A DNA stretch of 64,000 nt, taken from CALDTK01 sp965215215. Its GTDB lineage: Bacteria > Bacteroidota > Bacteroidia > Chitinophagales > Saprospiraceae. A program made the position numbers and the translations under genes. The stretch spans positions 1 to 64,000 of the forward strand of contig OZ244043.1 in NCBI GenBank assembly GCA_965215215.1, read 5' to 3'. How positions within the stretch are numbered: position 1 is the stretch's first letter; each line of letters starts with the position of its first letter. Under the pieces are notes generated by a model. The model did no database searches and was not told the DNA's origin. It saw only the letters and a program-made list of their open reading frames with translations. Positions 47,025-55,306 of this stretch are shown piece by piece.

Positions 47025-48104
47025 ATGGACGCAACCACGATCATCATGTGGGGAGGTTTTATCCTCTCCGCTTACGCTGTGGTCGGGAACGACTCCATCC
47101 AAACCCTCGGCACCTTCCTCACCTCCAACGAGGATAAGCCGTGGTGGCAGCTCTGGCTGTTCGCCGGCGGCCTACTCGCCCTAACCCTCATCGTCGGGTA
47201 CGTTACCTCGGATCACGACGTGAGCTACGGGCGTCTGCGGGTACTCGCCAGCAGCGGCGAGCTGCGCTACAAGTCGCCGCTCGACATCGAGGGCTTCAAC
47301 TGGGCCTACCTCCTGCCGCCGCTGGTGCTGATGCTACTTACCCGCACGGGGATTCCGGTGAGTACCTCCTTTCTGATCCTCACGTTCTTCGCGCCGAAGG
47401 GCCTGATGGACATGATCAGTAAATCGCTGCTCGGGTACGTCGTTGCCTTCACCGCGGCGATCGCGCTTTACGTCATCATCGCGCGTACGCTCTCGAAGAC
47501 GTTTATCACCTCCACCCTCCCCCCCGAGCACAGGAAAATCTGGATGGGCCTCCAGTGGCTTTCTACCGGCTTTCTGTGGAGCCAGTGGCTCATTCAGGAC
47601 TTCGCCAACATCTACGTCTACCTCCCGCGTTCGGTCACGCGCGTCGAGCTGATCGTTTCGCTGGTCATTCTGCTCGTCATGCTGGCCTACATCTTTAAAA
47701 ATAAGGGCGGCGCCATCCAGGAGATCGTTCGCGTGAAGACAAATACGCAGGACGTGCGCTCGGCCACGATCATCGACTTTACCTACGGGATCATCCTCTT
47801 CTTCTTTAAGGAACTCTCGGATATCCCGATGTCGACCACCTGGGTGTTCCTGGGCTTGCTCGCCGGCCGGGAGATCGCCATCCGCTGGCGCCTCGGCGAT
47901 CGCGACGATGGCAACGAGTACCTCGATGATCTTGAGCCCGGCTTTGCCCTCGATGCCGATGGGCACGTGCATCCTATGTCGCTCGGGAAGGATACTTGGA
48001 AGATGGTTGGTTCGGATTTGGCGAAGGTGTTTTTGGGACTGGGTATTTCGGTTGGGCTGGTGTTCTTGATGCAGTGGTTGACTGGGGCTGGAGGGGCTTT
48101 TTAG
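47025..48104 (+). CDS. PiT-like polytopic membrane protein
   Basis: A 359-aa protein with about eight membrane helices. Features recall the PiT phosphate transporter fold: GNDSIQTLGTFLTSN near the N-terminus, similar to the GAND-type repeat, and PMSTTWVFLGLLAGREIAI late, similar to the S/T-T-H helix. A cytoplasmic loop (RLRVLASSGELRYKSPLDIEGF) lies between. Substrate is unknown; phosphate transport is a guess. A copy of the dispersed motif (48106-48118) begins 2 nt after the stop. Confidence 0.7.
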   Translation: MDATTIIMWGGFILSAYAVVGNDSIQTLGTFLTSNEDKPWWQLWLFAGGLLALTLIVGYVTSDHDVSYGRLRVLASSGELRYKSPLDIEGFNWAYLLPPLVLMLLTRTGIPVSTSFLILTFFAPKGLMDMISKSLLGYVVAFTAAIALYVIIARTLSKTFITSTLPPEHRKIWMGLQWLSTGFLWSQWLIQDFANIYVYLPRSVTRVELIVSLVILLVMLAYIFKNKGGAIQEIVRVKTNTQDVRSATIIDFTYGIILFFFKELSDIPMSTTWVFLGLLAGREIAIRWRLGDRDDGNEYLDDLEPGFALDADGHVHPMSLGKDTWKMVGSDLAKVFLGLGISVGLVFLMQWLTGAGGAF

Positions 48105-48438
48105 CCTTTCGGCAAAACTCAGCACTTGAGTGAGCTAGCAGATCATCAGCCTTTTCGGCTATTTAAGCTGTCAGTGCATGGGAGTGTCTAAATCAGAAAT
48201 CAGGTGAAATCCAACACTTCTCGGGCAAGAAGTAATACGGAAAGTCCTACGATCGGCAGGCGGATATACGGCTATCGGCAATGTTTATTTAGGATACACG
48301 CGAGATGTAGCTCGTGGGTTGAAGCAGTAGCTATAGCTTGCAGCGAGGCTGTCTAAGTTGGTTCAACCGAAGCATATATATAGGGACATATTCAACAATA
48401 GCCGATAGCGAGTATTTAGCTGCAAGCAAAAGAAGATA
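48105..48438. other. AT-rich intergenic region, no gene seen
   Basis: About 330 bp without a coding frame. It holds the dispersed-motif copy at 48106-48118 and a 9-bp inverted pair, GCTATCGGC (48271-48279) and GCCGATAGC (48401-48409). Composition is more like the following foreign-looking gene than the housekeeping genes. Confidence 0.6.
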
Positions 48439-48791
48439 ATGAGAATTGAACGAATTATAGAATGGGGAAATGCTAACCCCAAAAAACTATTTCAAATTGA
48501 TGGATTGGGAGCGATTTTGTCAGCAGTTCTTCTAGGAATAGTTTTAGTTAAGTTGGAGAGAGTTTTCAGAATTCCTAAACTAACTCTATGTTTTCTTGCT
48601 TCATCCCCTTGTCTTTTTGAGATTTATGATTTTTACTGTTACTTTAATATTGATAGAAGTTTTGGAATATTTTAAACGGAATTGCAATTGCAAATCTGAT
48701 GTATTGCTGTTTGACAATTGGATTAACGATTTACCATAGAGAAGAAATTGAGAATTTAGGTTGGACTTACATTTTGATAGAATCTATAATA
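48439..48791 (+). pseudogene. frameshifted and truncated small membrane-protein gene
   Basis: The frame reads MRIERIIEWGNANPKKLFQI then a hydrophobic stretch (GAILSAVLLGIVLVKL) and YDFYCYF, and stops at 48675. Shifting by one base near 48655-48665 continues as FWNILNGIAIANLMYCC, LTIGLTIYHREEIENLGW and YILIES, a natural-looking second half. It breaks off at 48791, where the IS remnant begins. So the gene has a frameshift and has lost its 3' end to the insertion. The protein family is unnamed; low GC marks it as acquired. Confidence 0.7.
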
Positions 48792-49437
48792 ACCCGTTGC
48801 ACGGTTGAAATTTAAGCTAGCCAGTGTTTTGTTCGGTTGAGGGGTTTGCCGGTGTGGTAGTTGACCCACTGTTTGATCGTGCGCGTGAGCAATTTGGTCC
48901 CCACCCGCACGGCGAGCCCGGCGTAGCGTTCGGCGAGATTGCGCTTCACCCGAACCTCGTCGCACGCCCGCGAGAAGACCGTCTCGATGTAGCGGCGCGC
49001 CCGCCGGTGGTACGGGTCGGTCGGCTCCCAGCGCCCGTCGTTAGAACGGTAAGCTGCCTCGAGGGCGCCGCCGGACTCCCGGGCGAGACCTAGGCGTAAC
49101 TGCTCGCCGTCGTAGGCTCTATCGGCGAGGACGTGGCGCCCCCGCAGGCCCCGCGCGAGGTCGTCGGGGAGGACGCCGCCCGAGGGGAACTCGGCGAGTC
49201 CGGCGAACACGCGGGCGTGGTGTTGAGGGGCGGGCCGCAGGACGTGGTCGACGTAAACGCCCGACGTCGTGGCGATTGGGTGGAGCTTGTAGCCGAGCAC
49301 GTAGGTCCCCGAGGAGGCGTGGAAGGCCTTGTCCGCGCACTGCGCGTCTACGTCGGCGCGCCGGCACGCCCGCGAGCGGCGCTCCCGCTCGACCCCGGCG
49401 GTCGGGATCGGCATCGAGTCCGCGGCGATAGGCAAAG
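48792..49437 (-). mobile_element. 5'-truncated IS982-family-like element
   Basis: High-GC segment between two low-GC gene fragments. The left edge is taken as ACCCGTTGC at 48792, where homology of the interrupted gene ends, 20 bp after which the transposase stop occurs. The right edge near 49437 is where the transposase homology stops abruptly; roughly the first third of a normal IS982 transposase is absent, so that IS end is lost and no terminal inverted repeat pair or target duplication can be shown. Confidence 0.7.
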
Positions 49438-49564
49438 ACTGAGTTCTCTCTAATACTCCAGAGAGGCTTGAATGTATAACCTTTTCAACCTCATCGATTA
49501 TTCGTTCATCTGATAGCGCAATAATCCGTTGAATAAGCGAATATTTCTTTGCTTCTAAAGTCAC
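48812..49564 (-). pseudogene. antitoxin-like N-terminus fused in frame to an IS982 transposase C-terminus
   Basis: A 250-aa open frame in two unrelated parts. Residues 1-47 (VTLEAKKYSLIQRIIALSDERIIDEVEKVI, GTG start at 49564) resemble the short helical antitoxins common in Bacteroidota. From LPIAADSMPIP the rest is an IS982-type DDE transposase: the D in ADSMPIP, D in VLADRAYDGE and E in RRYIETVFSRACDEV, plus YVLGYKLHPIATTSGVYV. Upstream of 49564 the frame stays open (to 49678) with PAALVLPTNQ, perhaps a preceding gene's end. The transposase lacks its N-terminal part and should be inactive. No toxin gene is seen. Confidence 0.7.
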
Positions 49565-49692
49565 TGCTTGATTAGTTGGGAGTACTAAAGCAGCCGGCTT
49601 GTTGCGAAGCACGATAGAAATGCTCTCAGTTCTTTCTCCTACCTCCTTTCGTAATCCATAGGGACTGCGAACGCTCACAGAGCGTAACAGGA

Positions 49693-49725
49693 AAAGCCCC
49701 CGTGCACAATACGCACGGGGGCTTT
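49693..49725 (-). terminator. dnaK terminator
   Basis: AAAGCCCCCGTGC (49693-49705) pairs perfectly with 49713-49725 around a 7-nt loop. On the minus strand it follows the dnaK stop by about 30 nt and ends in TTTTCC; the flanking A/T pairs make it usable from both sides. Confidence 0.9.
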
Positions 49726-49756
49726 CTCGAAAGTCTAAAACGGATTAGTCGACGAC

Positions 49757-51691
49757 TTACGCCTTCTCGTCCACCTCCTCAAACTCAACGTCCGTCACGT
49801 CGTCCGCACCGGCGCTGCCGTTCGCGGACCCGTTCTCGGCGTCGTCGCCGGGCTGACCGCCCTCCGGTGCCCCATCAGCACCCGGCGCGTTGCCCGCCGC
49901 GTACATCTTCTGCGTTGCCGTCTGCCAGGCCGCGTTGAGATCGGCAGTCGCCTTCTCCACGGTATCCAGATCCTGAGTCTTGTGCGCCTCCTTCAAGCGA
50001 GTAGCCGCCTCCTCGATCACCTTGCGATCCTCGTCCTCGATCTTGTCGCCGTACTCCTTGAGCTGCTTCTCCGTTTGGAAAGCGAGCGAGTCGGCTGCGT
50101 TGAGCTTCTCGATCTTCTCGCGCTCGCGCTTGTCGGTATCGGCGTTCGCCTCCGCCTCGGTGCGCATGCGGTCGATCTCCTCCTGACTTAAGCCGGTCGA
50201 AGCCTCGATACGGATGGTCTGCTCCTTGCCCGTCCCCTTGTCCTTCGCGGATACGTTGAGGATACCGTTGGCGTCCATGTCGAAGGTAACCTCGACCTGC
50301 GGTGTACCCCGGGGAGCCGGTGGGATACCGTCTAGGTGAAACTTACCGACCGAGCGGTTCTGCGAAGCCATCGGGCGCTCCCCCTGCAAAATGTGGATCT
50401 CCACACTCGGTTGGTTGTCGCTGGCCGTCGAGTAGACCTTCTGCTTTTTGGTCGGGATAGTCGAGTTGCTCTCGATCACGACGTCGAACACGCCCCCCAT
50501 CGTCTCAATACCGAGCGAGAGCGGGGTCACGTCGAGCAGGAGCACATCCTGTACGTCGCCGCTGAGCACGCCGCCCTGGATGGCTGCACCGATCGCGACC
50601 ACCTCGTCGGGGTTGACCTCCCGATTGGGCTTCTTGCCGAAAAACTTCTCGACGGCCTCCTGCACGGCCGGGATACGCGTCGATCCACCCACGAGGATAA
50701 TTTCGTCGATGTCCGACTTGCTCGTGCCCGCATCCTTGAGCGCTTGCTCGGTCGGCCCGAGCGTACGCTCCACCAGGTCGTGGGTCAGTTGGTCAAATTT
50801 GGCGCGGGTCAGTTTTACCGTAAGGTGCTTCGGTACGCCGTCCACGGCCGTGATGTACGGCATGTTGAAGTCGTACTGCGTGGTCGAAGAAAGGTCGATC
50901 TTCGCCTTCTCCGCCTCTTCCTTGAGGCGCTGGAGGGCCATCGGGTCTTTGCGCAGATCGATGTTCTCCGACTTGTGGAACTCGTCGGCGAGCCAGTCGA
51001 TGATCACGCGGTCGAAGTCGTCCCCACCGAGCTGGGTGTCGCCGTTGGTCGACTTCACCTCGAACACACCGTCGCCGAGCTCGAGCACGGAGATGTCGAA
51101 GGTACCGCCACCGAGGTCGAACACGGCGATGGTGAGGTCCTTATTGCTCTTGTTCAAGCCGTAGGCGAGTGCCGCGGCCGTTGGCTCGTTGATGATCCGC
51201 TTCACGTTGAGTCCGGCGATCTCCCCGGCCTCCTTCGTGGCCTGACGTTGCGAGTCGTTAAAGTAGGCGGGCACCGTGACCACGGCCTCCGTCACGTCCT
51301 GACCGAGGTAATCCTCGGCGATCTTCTTCATCTTCTGCAGGATCATCGCGCTGATCTCCTGCGGGGTGTAGTCGCGGTCGTCGATCTTGATGCGGACCGT
51401 ATCGTTGGGCCCCTTGTTTACCTCGTAGCTGGCGTGACTCACGTCCTCGGTTACCTCCGAAAAGCGGCGCCCCATGTAGCGCTTCACCGAACTCACGGTA
51501 CGCTTCGGGTTGGTAATGGCCTGCCGTTTCGCGGGAGCACCCACTTTACGCTCGCCGTTATCCAGGAAGGCGAGGACCGACGGTGTGGTCCGCTTGCCCT
51601 CGTCGTTCAGGATTACCTCGGGGGTGTTTCCCTCCATCACGGCCACGCAGGAGTTGGTGGTACCGAGGTCGATGCCGATTATTTTACTCAT
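49757..51691 (-). CDS. dnaK: chaperone protein DnaK (Hsp70)
   Basis: The ATP-driven folding chaperone. The 644-aa protein has all Hsp70 signatures: IIGIDLGTTNSCVAV, IAVFDLGGGTFDISVLELGDG, ILVGGSTRIPAVQE, the linker VLLLDVTPLSLGIET and the substrate-binding domain with FDMDANGILNVSAKDKGTG, then an acidic Gly-rich tail ending EEVDEKA. The ATG at 51691 is the conserved start; one at 51712 adds MATKGNI. No dnaJ or grpE is adjacent and no CIRCE-like inverted repeat was seen upstream. Confidence 0.98.
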   Translation of the reverse strand: MSKIIGIDLGTTNSCVAVMEGNTPEVILNDEGKRTTPSVLAFLDNGERKVGAPAKRQAITNPKRTVSSVKRYMGRRFSEVTEDVSHASYEVNKGPNDTVRIKIDDRDYTPQEISAMILQKMKKIAEDYLGQDVTEAVVTVPAYFNDSQRQATKEAGEIAGLNVKRIINEPTAAALAYGLNKSNKDLTIAVFDLGGGTFDISVLELGDGVFEVKSTNGDTQLGGDDFDRVIIDWLADEFHKSENIDLRKDPMALQRLKEEAEKAKIDLSSTTQYDFNMPYITAVDGVPKHLTVKLTRAKFDQLTHDLVERTLGPTEQALKDAGTSKSDIDEIILVGGSTRIPAVQEAVEKFFGKKPNREVNPDEVVAIGAAIQGGVLSGDVQDVLLLDVTPLSLGIETMGGVFDVVIESNSTIPTKKQKVYSTASDNQPSVEIHILQGERPMASQNRSVGKFHLDGIPPAPRGTPQVEVTFDMDANGILNVSAKDKGTGKEQTIRIEASTGLSQEEIDRMRTEAEANADTDKREREKIEKLNAADSLAFQTEKQLKEYGDKIEDEDRKVIEEAATRLKEAHKTQDLDTVEKATADLNAAWQTATQKMYAAGNAPGADGAPEGGQPGDDAENGSANGSAGADDVTDVEFEEVDEKA

Positions 51692-51748
51692 GATATTCCC
51701 TTTGGTTGCCAAGCGTACAGCAAAGGGTATTCCCCGGGGAGATTCCTG

Positions 51749-51778
51749 CCGTTTTGCCGGAAGGCTGCCGCAAAACGG
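51749..51778. repeat. inverted pair of the dispersed motif forming a hairpin
   Basis: CCGTTTTGC (51749-51757) and GCAAAACGG (51770-51778) are exact complements. The left arm belongs to an exact motif copy (GTTTTGCCGGAAG, 51751-51763); the right arm is a near copy in the other orientation. It lies between the lipoprotein stop and the dnaK start, where it could end the lipoprotein transcript. Confidence 0.8.
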
Positions 51779-51855
51779 TTCGGCGGCGGCAGAGATGGAA
51801 GGGATCCGGCTGACAGTCCGTCAGCGCGACTGCACCGTGTTGGGAGATCGCCGCA

Positions 51856-52860
51856 CTAGGGCCGGAAGTTGAGTTCCCTCAGCCCCGCACCGTTGTACAG
51901 CTCATCGAACGAGGCCGGGGAAAGCGAGCCGGAGGAGTCCTGGCGCAGCTGCGTGATGCCGCCGAACAACCCGAGCCCGCCCTCGATATTGCTGAACGGC
52001 GGTAGCTCCTGCGTGGAGGTGATCCCCGTGTTCGCCCGTAGCAAGGTCTGGAGATCCACGAAGCTCGCGTCGCCCCCGGTGATTACGAGTTGTACGTAGT
52101 TGAACGTCCGGACTACGTCGGGATCGACCTCGACGTTGGCCACCAGGTAGTCGAACAGGCCATCGATCGGCACCGAAAACGTGCTCTCCGCCGGCAGATT
52201 CGTTGCCGCCGGCCAGTAGAGCACGCGCGCTTCGAATACGTCGTCGCGCTGCTCCGAGTACACGAAATTGAAGCCCGCCTCGTACAGCTGGATCTCCTCC
52301 CCCTCGTTGTTACCCCGCCAGCTGAAGGTGAAATCGCGGTCGGACGTGAAGCCGTAGTTGCTCGGCGGCTCACGGTTGGCGATGAAAGTTTGCTCGGGCA
52401 GCACGCTCGCCCGGCCGCTCGCCAGCTCGTTCCCGTCTCGCTCCAGGTGGAGCTGCAATTCGTCGCCGGGCCGGAGGTCTAACCCCTCCGTGTCGTAGCG
52501 GTAGAGGTAATTGGGGGCTCCCCCGAAGACGCCCGTATCGCGTCGCACGCCGGCATCGCTTGCGCTAAAACGAGTCGCCTCCGCCCGCGATCCGGTGCGC
52601 TCGCTCTCCACGTAGACGGTCAGTGACTCCGGACGATAGTACACCGAATCGGCGTCCCGCGCGGCCTCGACCGCCCCACCGTCGGGTGCGAACCGGAAAG
52701 TTTTCGAGACGCTGACCACCTGCTCGGTGGCGCTCGCGTTGTACAAGCCGTAAACCACCGGCACCGGCGCCACGTCCTCGAGCAGATCGACATCGTTGGC
52801 GCACGCGCCGAGCGAGAGGCTCGCGAAAATGGCCATTCTTAGTGTAGCGCTTCCCTTCAT
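51856..52860 (-). CDS. DUF4249-like outer-surface lipoprotein
   Basis: A 334-aa predicted lipoprotein. The start at 52860 gives MKGSATLRMAIFASLSLGACAND, a signal with a lipobox (LGAC). The rest is beta-rich (VPVVYGLYNASATEQVVSVSKTF, GDELQLHLERDGNELASG, SDRDFTFSW) and resembles the DUF4249 proteins of Bacteroidota, often found near TonB receptors, although none is next to it here. Function unknown. It diverges from panB with 33 bp between starts. Confidence 0.75.
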   Translation of the reverse strand: MKGSATLRMAIFASLSLGACANDVDLLEDVAPVPVVYGLYNASATEQVVSVSKTFRFAPDGGAVEAARDADSVYYRPESLTVYVESERTGSRAEATRFSASDAGVRRDTGVFGGAPNYLYRYDTEGLDLRPGDELQLHLERDGNELASGRASVLPEQTFIANREPPSNYGFTSDRDFTFSWRGNNEGEEIQLYEAGFNFVYSEQRDDVFEARVLYWPAATNLPAESTFSVPIDGLFDYLVANVEVDPDVVRTFNYVQLVITGGDASFVDLQTLLRANTGITSTQELPPFSNIEGGLGLFGGITQLRQDSSGSLSPASFDELYNGAGLRELNFRP

Positions 52861-52893
52861 CGCCGCCAAGGTACTTTCGCGCAAACGCAACGC

Positions 52894-53712
52894 ATGTCCG
52901 TACACGCTGAGGTGAAGCGGGTGACTACCCACGTCCTCCAAGCCATGAAATCGCAGGGCGAGCCCATCGCCATGCTCACGGCCTACGATTACACCATGGC
53001 GCGCATCCTCGACGCCGCCGGTGTGGACGTGCTGCTCGTCGGCGACTCGGCGAGCAACGTGGTCGCCGGACACGAGACGACCCTCCCGATCACGCTCGAC
53101 CAGATGATCTTCATGGCTTCGGCCGTGGTCCGCGGCACTTCGCGGGCGCTGGTGGTGGTCGATCTGCCCTTCGGCACGTACCAGGGCAACCCGATGCGGG
53201 CGCTCGATTCGGCCATCCGCATCATGAAGGAATCCGGCGCCCACGCCGTGAAGCTCGAGGGCGGGGAGGAGATCGGCGAGTCCATTACCCGCATTCTCTC
53301 GGCGGGCGTACCGGTTATGGGCCACCTCGGGCTCACGCCGCAATCCATCTACAAATTCGGTACGTACAGCGTCCGGGGGCGCGAGGAGGAAGAGGCGCAG
53401 AGCTTACGCGAAAACGCCTTGTTCCTGGAGGGGGTAGGTTGCTTCGGCGTGGTGCTCGAGAAGATCCCCGGCGACCTCGCCCGGGGCATCAGCGAGAGCC
53501 TCACCATCCCGACCGTCGGCATCGGCGCGGGCGCCCACGCGGACGGTCAGGTACTCGTGACCCAGGATCTGCTGGGGTTAACCAAAGATTTTAATCCTCG
53601 TTTTATACGTCGTTACCTCGACCTAGCCGTCGTTATCGAGGGGGCGACACGCGAGTACATCGACGATGTGCGCGCGCGGCGCTTCCCAAGCATCAAGGAG
53701 TCGTACAAGTAG
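52894..53712 (+). CDS. panB: 3-methyl-2-oxobutanoate hydroxymethyltransferase
   Basis: First step of pantothenate synthesis: adds a hydroxymethyl group from methylene-THF to ketoisovalerate. The 272-aa TIM barrel shows LLVGDSASNVVAGHETTLPITLDQM with metal-binding Asp, AHAVKLEGG, VMGHLGLTPQS and TVGIGAGAHADGQVLVTQDLLGL. TACTTTCG (52872-52879), close to the -7 consensus, lies 15 nt before the ATG. Its substrate comes from the ilv pathway encoded 15 kb away. mltG starts directly after its stop. Confidence 0.97.
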   Translation: MSVHAEVKRVTTHVLQAMKSQGEPIAMLTAYDYTMARILDAAGVDVLLVGDSASNVVAGHETTLPITLDQMIFMASAVVRGTSRALVVVDLPFGTYQGNPMRALDSAIRIMKESGAHAVKLEGGEEIGESITRILSAGVPVMGHLGLTPQSIYKFGTYSVRGREEEEAQSLRENALFLEGVGCFGVVLEKIPGDLARGISESLTIPTVGIGAGAHADGQVLVTQDLLGLTKDFNPRFIRRYLDLAVVIEGATREYIDDVRARRFPSIKESYK

Positions 53713-54741
53713 ATGTCCCAGCCGCTCAGAATCTTCGCCATCGTCCTCGCCGCCATCGGCATCATCACCCTGGCGTGGATCGGCTACCGCAGCTACGAAC
53801 TCTACTACGCACCGCAGGTCATCCGTACGGAGGTGATCCAGCTACCCACCGGCGGCAACGCACAGCAGATGTTCGATACGATCGCCAAGAGGCAGATCGT
53901 CGAGGACACCGCCTGGTTCCGGCGGGCGCTCGATCGGCTCGGCTACGACTACCGCGCGGGCCAGTTCAAGACCGAGGAAGGCTGGTCGGCCTCCGATCTG
54001 GTGAGACACCTCGAAGACGGTCGCCAGACCGCGGCGAAGATCATCCTCACCGGCGGGCGGCAGATCGGCGACGTGGCGAATCGGGCTACCCGCTACCTGG
54101 AGATCGACAGCGCCGCCCTCATGCAGGCCTGGCGGGATACGGCTTGGCTCGATTCGGTCGGACTCACACCCGAAACGCTCATGTCGACCGTGATCCCGAA
54201 CACCTACAACGTGTACTGGAACGCGAGTCCGGTGGAAGTACGGGATCGACTCCTCGTGGAGAGCGGCAAATTTTGGGACAAGAACAATCGCCGCGCGCGG
54301 GCCGACTCCCTGCGGCTCAGTCCGCAGCAGGTCTACACGCTCGCGAGCATCGTGGACGCCGAGACCAACGCCGAAGACGAGATGCCGACCATCGCCGGGG
54401 TGTACCTAAACCGCATTCGCCGGGGGATCAAGCTCGACGCCGATCCGACCGTCGTCTTCGCGAACGGGGACTTCACCCTCCGCCGGGTGTTGTACAAGCA
54501 CCTGCGTACGGATTCCCCGTACAATACGTACATGTACGCCGGTCTTCCCCCCGGCCCGATCATGATGGCCAGCATCGCGGCCATCGACGCTACCCTATCC
54601 CCCGAATCGCACGACTACCTCTTCTTCGTCACCCGCGGCGACACCTCCGGCAAGCACTCCTTCGCCACCGACATGCGCGGTCACTCGGCCAACATCCGCG
54701 CGTTCAAGCGAACGCTGCGCGAGCGCGGCATCCGCCGCTAG
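53713..54741 (+). CDS. mltG: endolytic murein transglycosylase MltG
   Basis: Cuts nascent peptidoglycan strands at the inner membrane and so sets glycan length. The 342-aa protein has one N-terminal membrane helix (IFAIVLAAIGIITLAWIGY), a LysM-like region and the YceG domain with LASIVDAETNAEDEMPTIAGVYLNRI, where the Glu of AETN is catalytic, and KLDADPTVVFA. There is no spacer after panB, so the two are co-transcribed. Confidence 0.95.
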   Translation: MSQPLRIFAIVLAAIGIITLAWIGYRSYELYYAPQVIRTEVIQLPTGGNAQQMFDTIAKRQIVEDTAWFRRALDRLGYDYRAGQFKTEEGWSASDLVRHLEDGRQTAAKIILTGGRQIGDVANRATRYLEIDSAALMQAWRDTAWLDSVGLTPETLMSTVIPNTYNVYWNASPVEVRDRLLVESGKFWDKNNRRARADSLRLSPQQVYTLASIVDAETNAEDEMPTIAGVYLNRIRRGIKLDADPTVVFANGDFTLRRVLYKHLRTDSPYNTYMYAGLPPGPIMMASIAAIDATLSPESHDYLFFVTRGDTSGKHSFATDMRGHSANIRAFKRTLRERGIRR

Positions 54742-54758
54742 CACCCCGCGCCGCTGCG

Positions 54759-55295
54759 TTAGCGGAAGAAGCTAAAGTACGTTTTGCCGTACGTGCGTAG
54801 CCCCTCGAAGTGAGGGTGCGCGGTAAAGTCGTGGTTGGGGTTGTGTTCGAGCACGAACAACCCTCCCGGGGCGAGCAGTCCGCTCTCGAAGAATTTATCC
54901 GGAACGGTATCGAGGGTCGGCAGCGGATACGGTGGCCCGGCGAAACAGTAGGTGTACGAACCCTTATCGCGCGCCAAAAACCGAAAGACGTCTTCGCGCA
55001 CGATACGCAACGCTCGGTCGATGCCCAGCTCCCGCGAGAGCTGGGTTACGAACTTTACGGCCGGGGGGTGCTGGTCGACGTAGGTGGCCTCCCCGCAACC
55101 CCGACTGATGCACTCGTAGCAGTGATTGCCCGTGCCCCCAAACAGGTCGAGCATCACCATCTCCCCGAAGTCGAGTCGATTCTGCAGTATGTTGAAGAGG
55201 CCCTCCTTGGCGATGTCGGTCGTGGGCCGGGTAGGCCATTTGTTGGCGGGCGGCGTAAATCGCCGACCGCGGAGGGTACCGCTGATGATGCGCAT
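54759..55295 (-). CDS. rsmD: 16S rRNA (guanine-966-N2)-methyltransferase RsmD
   Basis: A 178-aa SAM-dependent methyltransferase acting on small-subunit rRNA. It begins MRIISGTLRGRRFTPP, with KEGLFNILQNRLDF, and motif I LDLFGGTGNHCYECISRG. The catalytic motif IV reads FAGPPYPLP, with Gly where many RsmD proteins have Asp (DPPY). This may be a lineage variant or reduced activity. It is followed upstream by DUF3822, an arrangement frequent in Bacteroidota. Confidence 0.9.
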   Translation of the reverse strand: MRIISGTLRGRRFTPPANKWPTRPTTDIAKEGLFNILQNRLDFGEMVMLDLFGGTGNHCYECISRGCGEATYVDQHPPAVKFVTQLSRELGIDRALRIVREDVFRFLARDKGSYTYCFAGPPYPLPTLDTVPDKFFESGLLAPGGLFVLEHNPNHDFTAHPHFEGLRTYGKTYFSFFR

Positions 55296-55306
55296 ACGGG
55301 GGTCGT

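Noticed and set aside
48105..48440. Integron attC-like site or cassette array
   Set aside because: Only one 9-bp inverted pair and no paired core sites or integrase were found.
51856..53343. 495-aa frame for the lipoprotein gene
   Set aside because: The upstream 160 residues are antisense to panB; the signal peptide with lipobox starts at 52860.
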